Of a stretch of DNA of 64,000 bases, positions 36,046 through 44,934 are shown one piece after another. Every line of letters starts with the position of its first letter. The stretch's first letter is position 1. Made by a program: the position numbers and the translations under genes. The notes below the pieces were generated by a model. That model was not told the origin of the DNA, did no database searches, and saw only the letters and a program-made list of their open reading frames with translations. Source of the DNA: JADJEK01 sp052034255 (GTDB taxonomy: Bacteria; Planctomycetota; B15-G4; JADJEK01); contig JBPOIU010000007.1 in the NCBI GenBank assembly GCA_052034255.1, forward strand, positions 1 through 64,000, in the 5' to 3' direction.

Positions 36046-36966
36046 ATGACGACCCGCTGGTCGCCCGCTCCATGTGTGCTGCTGCTCGCGACGGCCGTAT
36101 TCGGCTGTTCTTCGGGCAAGGACGGTTCCAGCGACGGAGTCGTCGCGAACACCGAACCCGCTGCGGTGCCGAAGATCGAGGCCTACCGCCGCTGGTCGGA
36201 CCACATCGGGCAGGGCGGCGGGCCCACGGGAGCCGAGGATTTCGAGGCTCTGGCGCGCGCCGGCTACAAGCACGTGCTGACGGTCGACGGTGCCGTTCCG
36301 GACGTCGAGACCGCCAAGCGTTACGGACTCAGCTACATCCACGTGCCCATCGGTTACGACGGGGTAACGCGTGACGAGGCAGTCGCGATCGTCAAGGCCG
36401 TCAAAGACGCGGACGGACCGATCTACGTGCACTGCCACCATGGCCTGCATCGCGGGCCCGCCGCAGCGGCCATGGCTCGGATCGCGCTCGAGGGCGTCCC
36501 GACCGACAAGGCCGTCAAGGACCTCGAGGCAAGCGGCTGCAAGTACGAGGGCCTGTTCCGCGACGTGAACGCGTTCAAGCCCCCGACCGCCGATGAGTTG
36601 GCCAAGGTCGGTGACCTGCCAGAAGCCGTCGTTCCGAGCGGCATGCGCGATTCGATGACCCATATCGATGACCGCTGGGACTCGATCCAGTTCGTCAAGA
36701 AGCTCGGCTACAAGCCCAGCGCCGACCATCCGGACATCGATCCGGCGCACGAAGTCGGGATGCTCGAGAACCTGTTGCGCAACCTCGCCGAACAGCCCGA
36801 CGCGAAGGCCCTCGGGCCGGAGTTCGTCGCCATGGCCGAGGCGTCGCGCGCCGCGGCCGCCAACCTCGAAGCCAAGGTCCGCGCCGGCGATCCGGTCGCC
36901 GCCGAGGACGCGTTCAAGGCGCTGAAGGACAGTTGTTCGAAGTGCCACAAGAAGTATCGCGACTGA
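36046..36966 (+). CDS. Lipoprotein fusing a cysteine phosphatase domain to a c-type cytochrome motif
   Basis: A 306-residue protein from ATG 36046. The signal ends in a lipobox-like VFGC (Cys21). The first domain has the dual-specificity/tyrosine phosphatase loop HCHHGLHR (129-136), a canonical HCx5R with Cys130 and Arg136, preceded by the usual VPIGYDG and IYVHC strands. The C-terminal part is helical and ends in CSKCHKKYR, a CxxCH haem-c site (Cys297, Cys300, His301) like that of small cytochrome c'. Both domains would therefore be outside the cytoplasm. Redox-controlled phosphatase is a plausible reading, but no such enzyme is known to me. It stands alone between two GT operons and a terminator. 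Confidence 0.82.
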   Translation: MTTRWSPAPCVLLLATAVFGCSSGKDGSSDGVVANTEPAAVPKIEAYRRWSDHIGQGGGPTGAEDFEALARAGYKHVLTVDGAVPDVETAKRYGLSYIHVPIGYDGVTRDEAVAIVKAVKDADGPIYVHCHHGLHRGPAAAAMARIALEGVPTDKAVKDLEASGCKYEGLFRDVNAFKPPTADELAKVGDLPEAVVPSGMRDSMTHIDDRWDSIQFVKKLGYKPSADHPDIDPAHEVGMLENLLRNLAEQPDAKALGPEFVAMAEASRAAAANLEAKVRAGDPVAAEDAFKALKDSCSKCHKKYRD

Positions 36967-37010
36967 CGCTGGGCCTATTCAGAGCCGGCACGACGCGCGG
37001 CGCTTGAATC

Positions 37011-37047
37011 ACGCCGTCCGCCTCCCACGCGTGGAGTCGGACGGCGT
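37011..37047 (+). terminator. Hairpin terminator after phosphatase-cytochrome gene
   Basis: ACGCCGTCCG (37011-37020) pairs with CGGACGGCGT (37038-37047), extended by a mostly paired inner stem CCTCC/GGAG. It is followed by TCCATTTCC. It lies 45 bases after the stop and 63 bases before the next start. Confidence 0.65.
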
Positions 37048-37109
37048 TCCATTTCCAAACCCCGGTTGCACTCGCACGAGCGCGCGATACGGTTCGGCCT
37101 TCCGTCCGT

Positions 37110-38270
37110 ATGAGCGCCATGAATCCCGAGGCCCGGCCCAAGAACCTGTTGATGCTGTCCGGCGATACGGTCCTCGCGACCGGTCGCCAGGGCGTGTTCT
37201 TCCCCGTACTCGAGGAAATGGCGCGGCACTTCGATCGCATCGACGTGATCTCGCCGCCCCCTGGCGGACCGATCACCACGCGTTCGCTGTTCGGCCACGT
37301 GTTCTTGCACCCGAATCCACGCGGGCGGCTGTCGCAAATCGGACACATCCTGTCGACCGCGCGCACGCTGTTGCGCGAGCGGCCGTATCTGCTGATCACG
37401 AGCCACGACTACGGGACGTTCTACAACGGCATCGCCGCGTACCGTTTGAAGCGCGAGTTCGGTGTTCCGTACGTGTCCGAGCTGCATCACGTGCCGGGTT
37501 TCCCGCGTCCCGCGGATCTGCGCGAACGCATCGAGGTGCCGCTGAATCGGATCTACGCACGCTTCGCCGCGCGCCACGCGGTCGCGATCCGCGTCGTCAA
37601 TCGGGTCGAGATGCCGACGTTGCTGAAGCGGTTCGGCGTACCCGAAGACAAGATCCGCGTGATTCCGTCGCTGTACCTCGACGTCGACGTCTTCACGCCG
37701 CAGCCCCCACGAGTGAAGGACTGCGACGTGCTGCTCGTCGGCCGCTTGGTGAAGAACAAGCGGTTCGACCTGGTGCTCGATGCGGTCGGTCGCCTGCGCC
37801 GCGCGGGTCGCACCGTTTCGATCAAGCTCGTCGGCGAAGGGCCGCTGAAGGCAGCGCTGTTCGCGCAGGCCGAGCGCCTCGGCATCCGCGATCAGCTCCG
37901 TCACGTCGCATTCCTGCCGACCGCGAACGACCTCGCCGATGCCTATCGCGCGGCGCGGATGCTCGTCTGTTCGTCGACCAGCGAGGGCGGCCCGCGCGTC
38001 ACCTGCGAAGCCATGGCGTGCGAGATCCCGGTGCTGTCCACTCCCGTCGGCATCATGACGGAACTGGTCAACGACGGCGTCGAAGGCCGTCTGTTCGCAT
38101 GGGACGTCGACGCGCTCGCCGAAAAGATCGCGTGGGTGTTGGACCACGAGGCCGAAGCGGCGGCGATGGCGCGCCGTGGACGCGCCGCGGTGCTCCCGTT
38201 CGAACGGCGCGCGATGATCGCGAACTACGCGCATCGCTTGATCGAGCTGGCGGCCGAGGCGCGGGCATGA
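37110..38270 (+). CDS. GT4-type glycosyltransferase
   Basis: A 386-residue GT-B enzyme. ATG 37110 opens an in-frame run with a second ATG at 37119. The acceptor half has SHDYGTFYNG and HHVPGFPRP, and the donor half LLVGRLVKNKRFDLVLDAV (about 205-223) plus TSEGGPRVTCEAMA (Glu at the E-x7-E position). It overlaps the next gene by four bases (ATGA), so the two glycosyltransferases are translationally coupled. Confidence 0.92.
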   Translation: MSAMNPEARPKNLLMLSGDTVLATGRQGVFFPVLEEMARHFDRIDVISPPPGGPITTRSLFGHVFLHPNPRGRLSQIGHILSTARTLLRERPYLLITSHDYGTFYNGIAAYRLKREFGVPYVSELHHVPGFPRPADLRERIEVPLNRIYARFAARHAVAIRVVNRVEMPTLLKRFGVPEDKIRVIPSLYLDVDVFTPQPPRVKDCDVLLVGRLVKNKRFDLVLDAVGRLRRAGRTVSIKLVGEGPLKAALFAQAERLGIRDQLRHVAFLPTANDLADAYRAARMLVCSSTSEGGPRVTCEAMACEIPVLSTPVGIMTELVNDGVEGRLFAWDVDALAEKIAWVLDHEAEAAAMARRGRAAVLPFERRAMIANYAHRLIELAAEARA

Positions 38271-39346
38271 GGCTCCTGTTCTGCACGCAGGCGCTCGATC
38301 TCGACCATCCAGTGCTCGGTTTCGCGCACGAGTGGGTCCTGCGGCTCGCGCAGCGCGTGGAGAACGTGATCGTCGTCCCCGTCGCGGTCGGGCGCGTGCG
38401 CTTGCCGAGCAACGTCGACGTCCGTCCGCTGCATCGCGAGCTCGGGGGCCACGGGTTCGCGAAGCTGCTCGCGTTCCGGCGGATCGTCGGCGGCGCATGC
38501 GCGCGGCGCGAGGTCGACGCGGTCTTTGCGCACATGGTCCCGCGCTACGCCGCGTTCGCGGCGCCGTTCGCGCGACCGCGCCGGATCCCGATCTTCCTCT
38601 GGTACACGCACAAGGGTGTCGACTGGAGTCTGCGCCTCGCCGAGCCGTGCATCGCGCGGGCGTACACCGCGTCGGCCAGTTCGTTCCGATTGCGGAGCGC
38701 GAAGAAGGTCGTCACCGGACACGGAATCGACACGGCGTGGTTCACGCCGCCCGCCGACGATGCGCGGCCGGAGCACGACATCGCGGTCGTGGGGCGCATC
38801 GCTCCGGTGAAGGATCCTCTGACGCTCGTCGAAGCGCTCGGCGTGTTGGCCGGTCGCGGGCTGCGGCCGAAGGTCGTGCTCGCCGGCGACACGCTGCTGG
38901 CGTCGCACGACGCCTATCGAGCGCGCGTGCTCGCGCGCATCGATGCGCTCGGCCTGCGCAGCCAGGTCACAGCGCTCGGCAACGTGCCGCACGAGCGCGT
39001 CCGCGACGTGTTCCATTCGGCCACGTGCTTCGTCACGCCGTCGCTGACGGGCAGCGTCGACAAGACCGTGCTCGAAGCGATGAGCTGCGGACGCATCGCG
39101 CTGACCTGCAACGAGTCGTTCCACGACGTGTTCGGTGCGCTGGCGCCGCGGCTCATGTTCGGTGTCGGCGCGGTCGATGGACTTGCCACGTTGCTCGAGA
39201 CGCACTTGACTGCGCCGCCTGAGCAGCGGGCGGCGCTCGGTCGCGCACTGCGGGATCTGGTCGTGCGGGAGCACGACCTCGAGCGATTGATGGACCGGCT
39301 CGTCGCCGACATGGGCAGCGTGCTCGCGGCGCGGGGGCACGGGTAG
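38267..39346 (+). CDS. GT4-type glycosyltransferase
   Basis: A 359-residue GT-B enzyme starting in the ATGA overlap at 38267. The short acceptor half has AHMVPRYAAF and LWYTHKGVD; the donor half has VVGRIAPVKDPLTLVEAL, with SLTGSVDKTVLEAM in place of the usual E-x7-E (only the second Glu is kept). It likely adds the sugar after its upstream partner. Confidence 0.9.
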   Translation: MRLLFCTQALDLDHPVLGFAHEWVLRLAQRVENVIVVPVAVGRVRLPSNVDVRPLHRELGGHGFAKLLAFRRIVGGACARREVDAVFAHMVPRYAAFAAPFARPRRIPIFLWYTHKGVDWSLRLAEPCIARAYTASASSFRLRSAKKVVTGHGIDTAWFTPPADDARPEHDIAVVGRIAPVKDPLTLVEALGVLAGRGLRPKVVLAGDTLLASHDAYRARVLARIDALGLRSQVTALGNVPHERVRDVFHSATCFVTPSLTGSVDKTVLEAMSCGRIALTCNESFHDVFGALAPRLMFGVGAVDGLATLLETHLTAPPEQRAALGRALRDLVVREHDLERLMDRLVADMGSVLAARGHG

Positions 39347-39417
39347 GATCCGCGCCGGAGGCAGCCATCGAGTCCGATCCGACGCCCACGACGCCCACGA
39401 CGCCGCCGGGTCAGAGC

Positions 39418-40854
39418 ATGGACGTCGGCGACGCCATCCTGCGCCGACGCAGCGTCCGGCGCTTCGATCGCACGCGTGCGGTGCCGCGCGAACTCGTCGA
39501 GCAAGTCCTCGACGCCGCGCGTTTCGCTCCGTCGTCTTGCAACCTGCAGACTTGGGATTTCGTGCTGGTCGAGGACGCGGCGCTGAAGCAGCGCTTGTCC
39601 GAACAGACGAAATCCGTGCTGGTCGCGCCGGTGAACGTGTTCGTGGTCTACGACCGCGAGCTGGCGAAGGAAGGGCTCGCGAACGTCCAGAGCGCGTCGG
39701 CCGCGATCATGACCATGTTGTTGAAGGCGACGAGCCTCGGCCTCGCGTCGCTGTGGGTCAATGCGATCGGCGATCACGACCGCGTGCGCGAAGCGTTGGG
39801 CGTGCCGGCGGAGTACGACGTGCTCGCGTTGGTCTGCCTCGGTTATGCGGCGGATCCCGAGCCGTCGCCCGCTCCGGAGCGTCGTCCGTTGGCCGACGTG
39901 ATGCACGTCGACCGCTTCGTGCGTGGGGGGCAACTGCCGCGTTCGCCTGATCCCAGCGACTGGACGCTCGACCAGATCGGCTTGTACCTGAAGCGCAAAC
40001 TGCAAAGCGGCACCCGCTTCAACAAGGCCGATCCGACGCTCGTCGCGACAGTGATCCACGCCGTGACGCACGCGTTGGCGGGATGCGCCGCGGACGGCAA
40101 GCGCGTGCTCGACGTGTTGCCCGGCACCGGCGTATTCACCGAGGCGTTGGCGAAGGCGTTCCCGAACGCCCAACTCGCCGTGCTCGAGAGCACCGCGGAG
40201 AACCACTTCTTCGCGTCGCGTCGCAGTGGCAATCGGATCGGCTTCGTGCCGTGGCCGACGGCGACGCGCGAAGCGATCCTCGCCCGCTGCGCGCCGCGTG
40301 GCGCGAAGGTGCAGATCGCGCGCGAGTCCGGCGGCTTGGTCGTGATGCCGCGGATCCTGCCGTACCCCGATCTCGCCGACGGTCCGTTCGACTCCGCCAC
40401 GTGCCTGTTCCGCCTCGAGGCGCTGCCCGCGGCGCTGCGGCCCACGCTCCTGTCCGACGTGTTCGCGCAGCTGCATGCCGGCGCGCCGTTCGCACTGGCG
40501 TTCACCAGTCGCCGCTCGTGGCACGGTCCGGCGTACGCGCTGCGGCGCAGGCTCGGACGCGATTCGGTCGAGTACGCGCCGACGCCCGATCCGAACCTGA
40601 TCGGACCCTACGAAGCCCTGTCGCCGGGAGTCGTGCGCGCACTTGCCCGCGCGGCCGGTTTCGTGATCCGCGGCGAAACGGCGTTGTTCCCGTTGCCCGA
40701 CGTCGAGCGCCTGCGTCCCCGCATCCTCGGCGCGAAGGGTGCGGTGCGCGTGCTCGGTCGAGCGTTCCTGCTGCTGGCGGCCGCGCTGCGTCCCGTCGAA
40801 GCGCTGTTGCGTCCGTTCGCGCGCATTCGCGTGCTGCATCTCGTGCGCCCATGA
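39418..40854 (+). CDS. Nitroreductase-methyltransferase fusion protein
   Basis: A 478-residue two-domain protein from ATG 39418. Residues 1-150 are an FMN nitroreductase: RRRSVRRFD (9-17) for the phosphate of FMN and FAPSSCNLQTW (37-46) at the isoalloxazine site. Residues about 180-478 resemble a class I SAM methyltransferase with LDVLPGTG (231-238) as motif I. No frameshift or stop separates the two halves. Such a pair could reduce and methylate one metabolite. It overlaps the next gene by four bases, and both sit in the glycan cluster. Confidence 0.82.
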   Translation: MDVGDAILRRRSVRRFDRTRAVPRELVEQVLDAARFAPSSCNLQTWDFVLVEDAALKQRLSEQTKSVLVAPVNVFVVYDRELAKEGLANVQSASAAIMTMLLKATSLGLASLWVNAIGDHDRVREALGVPAEYDVLALVCLGYAADPEPSPAPERRPLADVMHVDRFVRGGQLPRSPDPSDWTLDQIGLYLKRKLQSGTRFNKADPTLVATVIHAVTHALAGCAADGKRVLDVLPGTGVFTEALAKAFPNAQLAVLESTAENHFFASRRSGNRIGFVPWPTATREAILARCAPRGAKVQIARESGGLVVMPRILPYPDLADGPFDSATCLFRLEALPAALRPTLLSDVFAQLHAGAPFALAFTSRRSWHGPAYALRRRLGRDSVEYAPTPDPNLIGPYEALSPGVVRALARAAGFVIRGETALFPLPDVERLRPRILGAKGAVRVLGRAFLLLAAALRPVEALLRPFARIRVLHLVRP

Positions 40855-42638
40855 CCGTGCTCGATTTCCTGCGTGGCGTCTCCGGTTGGTTCGCGGGCAT
40901 CGAAGGCGCCGGCGGCGAGCGCGTGTGTCCGAGGCATCACGTCGAGCACACCGGCAAGCTGGTGTACGCCGCGGCGATCGATCTCGCGCTGCGGCGCGCG
41001 CAGGGCTCGAACGCGTACGACGAGCGGATCCGTCGGCGTGCACTGCGCACGGTGTCGATGTTGCGTACGGATCCGAGTACGGGCTCCGCGGTGTTCTTCC
41101 CCGGCAGTCTCGACTCGCGCAATGCGGCGACGAACCTGATCGATTCGGGAGCGTGCTGCGACGTGCTGTCGCAAGTCGTCGACGAAGCTCCCGATCTGTT
41201 CTCCGTCGACGAGCGCTCCGCGATCCGCGATGCGGTGACGCGGGTGTGCGCGACGTACCTCGTGAAGGCCGTGCTCATCAAAGAAGTGCCCGCCCAACGC
41301 ATGTGGGGCGCGACCGGGCTCGCGCGCGCGGCCCGAGCGTTTCACGACGAGAGCTTCGCCGCCGCGGCCTGCGAAGCCATCGCGCGCGTGCGTGCGCAAT
41401 CGCGCGCGGACGGTGGCATTCCGTATCTACCGGAACCCGGCAAGAGCCGCGAACACGCCGGCTTGGCCGATCTGTCGGCCTTCTATCATTCGCGCCACGC
41501 GGGCTTCGCGTTCTACGTGGCGCGGATGTTGCGCGACGCCGGCGCGCTGCTCGGACCGCAGCTCGACCAATGGTTGCGCGCGAGCGTCGACGTGTTGACG
41601 GCGATGTACGCCAATGACGGCGTCAAGTCGCTCGCGATCGAAGCGAAGCAGTGGTACTGGGAGTCCGACTACGAAGTCGTCAGTCACTCGTTCGACGTCC
41701 ATGCGCTGATCGAGGCGAGCTTGCGCTACGGCGATCCGCGCTACGCGCAGTGGGCGGCGTTGGCGTTTCGGCGATTGGTCGAACACGTGGAACCCGACGG
41801 CGGCGTCGTCTCCCATCGCGGTCGCGGCATCAACTTCCAGTGTCGTGACTTCTGGAACGGGCACGTCGCGTGGATCGCGCGGATCCACGAGCACGTGCCG
41901 CTGGAGGCCGATCCGCCGCTGCCGATCGGTGTGCGCGCCTTCCCCGATTCCGGCATCATCCGCATCGAAACCGCGCGCTACGCGGCCACGATCCGCGGCG
42001 CGAAGCAACCGATCAACATCTCGTTCGGCGGAGCCGTGGGCGGCGGCACGCTGGTCACGTTCGCGCGCGGCGCGGGCGGCGGCGATCACGTGCGGCAACC
42101 CAAATGGACGACCCTCGCGCCGGGAGCGATCGAGGTCGTGGGACGCGGCGGCGTCGGCCTGCTCGGGCGGTTGCGTGCCTTCGTGCGCGACAACGCGCAC
42201 GACGTGAAATTCCGGCTCTACGTCGCGAACATCGAGCGCAAGGCGCGCAATCGCGCGTTCGCGTTCGCGTATCCGTTCCGCCACGTGTTGGCGAAGTTCG
42301 CCGATGAACTGCGCCGGGTCCACGCGTCACATTTCGACTGTGCCCCGGAGATCGCGGTCGACCACGACGGCGTACGCGTGCGCGCGAAGTTCTGCCGGCG
42401 CGACGGCTCGGCGTTGTCGGGCTGCGTCCTCGTACGGCGCTACGAAGTGGGCGCCGAGCGTTTGACCGTCCACGACGAAGTGCGGCTCGACGTCGCGGTC
42501 TCGCGCGTGCGGTTCCGCTTGGTGACCGGCGCGACGTTGGAGTCGGTCGAGGGCGAGCGTTCGAGTCGTTCGGGCGATCTGGTGACGATCCGTCCGAAAC
42601 GTGCGCCGAGCGTCATCCACGTGCGCTGGTCGATCTGA
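40851..42638 (+). CDS. Large protein of (alpha/alpha)-toroid type, possible polysaccharide-processing enzyme
   Basis: A 595-residue protein starting in the ATGA overlap at 40851. The N-terminal two thirds are rich in paired amphipathic helices with aromatic and acidic positions (YESDYEVVSHSFDVHAL, YHSRHAGFAFYV, RDFWNGHVAW), reminiscent of (alpha/alpha)6 heparinase II/III and related enzymes. The C-terminal part (about 355-595) is beta-rich, like the sandwich attached to those enzymes. No signal peptide is visible. The family was not identified with certainty; the toroid reading is inference from pattern. Confidence 0.6.
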   Translation: MTVLDFLRGVSGWFAGIEGAGGERVCPRHHVEHTGKLVYAAAIDLALRRAQGSNAYDERIRRRALRTVSMLRTDPSTGSAVFFPGSLDSRNAATNLIDSGACCDVLSQVVDEAPDLFSVDERSAIRDAVTRVCATYLVKAVLIKEVPAQRMWGATGLARAARAFHDESFAAAACEAIARVRAQSRADGGIPYLPEPGKSREHAGLADLSAFYHSRHAGFAFYVARMLRDAGALLGPQLDQWLRASVDVLTAMYANDGVKSLAIEAKQWYWESDYEVVSHSFDVHALIEASLRYGDPRYAQWAALAFRRLVEHVEPDGGVVSHRGRGINFQCRDFWNGHVAWIARIHEHVPLEADPPLPIGVRAFPDSGIIRIETARYAATIRGAKQPINISFGGAVGGGTLVTFARGAGGGDHVRQPKWTTLAPGAIEVVGRGGVGLLGRLRAFVRDNAHDVKFRLYVANIERKARNRAFAFAYPFRHVLAKFADELRRVHASHFDCAPEIAVDHDGVRVRAKFCRRDGSALSGCVLVRRYEVGAERLTVHDEVRLDVAVSRVRFRLVTGATLESVEGERSSRSGDLVTIRPKRAPSVIHVRWSI

Positions 42639-42666
42639 TCGCGCGGCCGGCGCGTTCGACGCGGGA

Positions 42667-43263
42667 CTACGGCAGCTCGGGTGTCGTGCGGAAGAAGGTC
42701 TTCTGGCCCTTCTGCCGCCGCTTCTCTTCCTGGCCTTCGTGCCAGCAATCGAAGCAGCGCGGCTCGTAGTAGTTGCCGGCGCCGACGAGCACGCGTTGCT
42801 GCGGAGCTTCGGGCAAGCGGTACGAGTAGTACGCGTCCTTCTTGCAGGCCGAGCACACGGCCGGGCACTTGACGATTTCCTCCGCCATGCCGAGGACGTC
42901 GCCGACGGCTTCCCACACCTTGCCCTCGGAATCCATGTCGAGCGTCGCGATGACGATCTTCTTGCCGCGGGCTTTGAGCTCGCGCACGCAGCCCGCGATT
43001 CCAGGGATCATGAAGATCTCGTCGATGCCGACGACGTCGGCTTCGTCGGCGCGTTCGAGGATCTCGTGCGCGGACTCGACCGCGATCGCGGGGAACGTCG
43101 CGCCGGAGTGCGAGCGCAGCTCGTTGACGTCGCCGCGCGTGTTCGCGTTCGGGTTGAACGCCAGCACGCGCACCTTCTGGATCCGCGCGCGCACCAGGCG
43201 CGTGATCAGCCCTTCGGTCTTTCCTCCCCACATGGGACCGCAGTAGACGAGCGGTGACAGCAC
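42667..43263 (-). CDS. tdk: Thymidine kinase
   Basis: A 198-residue type II thymidine kinase from GTG 43263. The P-loop is GPMWGGKT (9-16), the Walker-B/catalytic pair Asp81-Glu82 (GIDEIFMI), and the zinc lid uses Cys137, Cys140, Cys170 and Cys173. It phosphorylates thymidine in nucleotide salvage. It is convergent with the preceding glycan operon and unrelated to it in function. Confidence 0.95.
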   Translation of the reverse strand: MLSPLVYCGPMWGGKTEGLITRLVRARIQKVRVLAFNPNANTRGDVNELRSHSGATFPAIAVESAHEILERADEADVVGIDEIFMIPGIAGCVRELKARGKKIVIATLDMDSEGKVWEAVGDVLGMAEEIVKCPAVCSACKKDAYYSYRLPEAPQQRVLVGAGNYYEPRCFDCWHEGQEEKRRQKGQKTFFRTTPELP

Positions 43264-43335
43264 GGTGGCGCTCCGGAACGGGCCAGGGGGCGGGAACTCT
43301 AACGAACCGGCGTCGGCTTGCGGGCAGGCCCCGTG

Positions 43336-44934
43336 TCAACGCTGACCGGGGATCGGTTCTTGCTCGCGGCGCACTGTCCTCGCGCGCTGGGCTCCGCCCG
43401 ACGTGCCGCCGACGTAGCCCGCTTGTTCCAAGAGTTCCTGGGCTTTGGCCAGATCGTCCGGAGTCAGCGGACGCACGTCGAGCCGCGCGCGCGCCGACGC
43501 TCGTTCGATCGCCGCGGTGTCGACCGCGCGCAACGCGTCGATGGCCGAACGCATGCGCGGAGCGATCTCCGGATCCTCGGCGCGGTCGATGGTCTCGCCG
43601 GGATCGGTTCGTGTCTGGAACAACGTCGCGGCGTACGGTCCCTCGAACAGCGGATCGACCACGAGCTTGTCCCCGTTCTCGAGGCACCACGCGCGGAGGC
43701 GATCGAACGACGAGACCCTCGCGCTGAGCTCCGGGTATTCGCGGAAGCGCGGATTCGAGCCCGCGAACAGCGGTTCGCCGGATTCCGCGAGTAGCGGACG
43801 AGTCGCGATCCGTTCCCCGCGGAGCGCCGCGAGGAACGAGCGCCCGGGGACGTCCTCGAACGGGTCCGCGCCGAAGTACTCGAGCACGGTCGGAGCGACG
43901 TCGATCGTCCCCACCTGTTCCGGGACGACGGTCGACGTCACACCGGGCCCGTGGATGACGAGCGGAACGCGCAAGCAGGTGTCGTAGACGAAGTCGCCAT
44001 GGTCGAACCAATAGTCGTGTTCGCCGAGGCTCTCGCCATGATCCGCGGTGACGACGATCAACACGTCGTCCTCGAGTCCGAGCTCGCGGAGCCCGTCGAG
44101 CAGCCGGCCGATCTCCGCGTCGGTCCAGGCGATGTCGCCGTCGTACAGCCCGATCGCGCGTTCGACCTCCGCGGGTGGTAGGTGCTCCGCGCCGAACTTG
44201 CGCCGTTCCTTGCCGGCCCGCATCGCGTCGGTGAGCTGGCCACCGACGGGACGGAGGTCCGGCGTCACGGGCCAGTAGTGGTAGTAGTCGCGCAGCGGCC
44301 CCTCGCCGTCGTACGACGTGAACGCGTCGTTCCACGGCTTCGGCGGGTAGTAGGGCGCGTGCGGGTCGCGATAGTGCGCCCAGAACGCGAACGGCTCGTC
44401 CTTGTGCTTCGCCAGCCACGCGAGCGTCGCGTCGGTGACCTTGTCCGCCCGCGCCTCGCCCGGGATGAGCTTGTACGTGCCGAAGCCTTGGTCCAGTCCC
44501 TGGCCGTCGACCATGAACGGCAGCACGACCGCCGCACCCGTCGCCAAGCCGGCATCACGCAGCCGTTCGGCCAGGGTGTCCTGCTCCGCGGCCAGCACGC
44601 CATGCGGCGACGAGCGCATGAGGTCCAGCACGCCGTGTTCGCTCGGGTACTTCGCCGTCAGCAGCGACGCCAGCGACTGCGTCGTACGCGGGATCGGCGT
44701 CAGGCAACGCGCGAAGCGCGCGCCGGAGTCCGCCAGGGCGTCGATGCGCGGCGTGGTCTTGCGCGAGTAGCCGTAGCACGAGAGATGGTCGGCGCGCAGC
44801 GTGTCGATCGTGATCAGCAGCAGCGAGCGTGCGCGTGGCGCGTCGTCGTCCCCGCCGCAGCGCGTCGTCGACGCGGCGAGGACGGCAAGCAACATCAACG
44901 CGGCGCCGCGGCGCGCTCCGGATGCGACGGTCAT
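43336..44934 (-). CDS. Lipoprotein of the sulfatase/alkaline phosphatase superfamily, Thr nucleophile
   Basis: A 532-residue protein; ATG 44934 overlaps the upstream membrane-protein stop by four bases. A lipoprotein signal (TTRC, Cys26) precedes the domain. The metal-binding ITIDTLRADHLSCYG (41-55) and TADHGESLGEHDYW are present. At the catalytic position the sequence is TTQSLASLLT; Thr84 takes the place of the formylglycine Cys of sulfatases (pattern C-x-P-S-R). The enzyme is therefore unlikely to be an FGly sulfatase and more like Thr-nucleophile phosphodiesterases or LTA-synthase-like transferases. Acts outside the membrane. Confidence 0.9.
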   Translation of the reverse strand: MTVASGARRGAALMLLAVLAASTTRCGGDDDAPRARSLLLITIDTLRADHLSCYGYSRKTTPRIDALADSGARFARCLTPIPRTTQSLASLLTAKYPSEHGVLDLMRSSPHGVLAAEQDTLAERLRDAGLATGAAVVLPFMVDGQGLDQGFGTYKLIPGEARADKVTDATLAWLAKHKDEPFAFWAHYRDPHAPYYPPKPWNDAFTSYDGEGPLRDYYHYWPVTPDLRPVGGQLTDAMRAGKERRKFGAEHLPPAEVERAIGLYDGDIAWTDAEIGRLLDGLRELGLEDDVLIVVTADHGESLGEHDYWFDHGDFVYDTCLRVPLVIHGPGVTSTVVPEQVGTIDVAPTVLEYFGADPFEDVPGRSFLAALRGERIATRPLLAESGEPLFAGSNPRFREYPELSARVSSFDRLRAWCLENGDKLVVDPLFEGPYAATLFQTRTDPGETIDRAEDPEIAPRMRSAIDALRAVDTAAIERASARARLDVRPLTPDDLAKAQELLEQAGYVGGTSGGAQRARTVRREQEPIPGQR

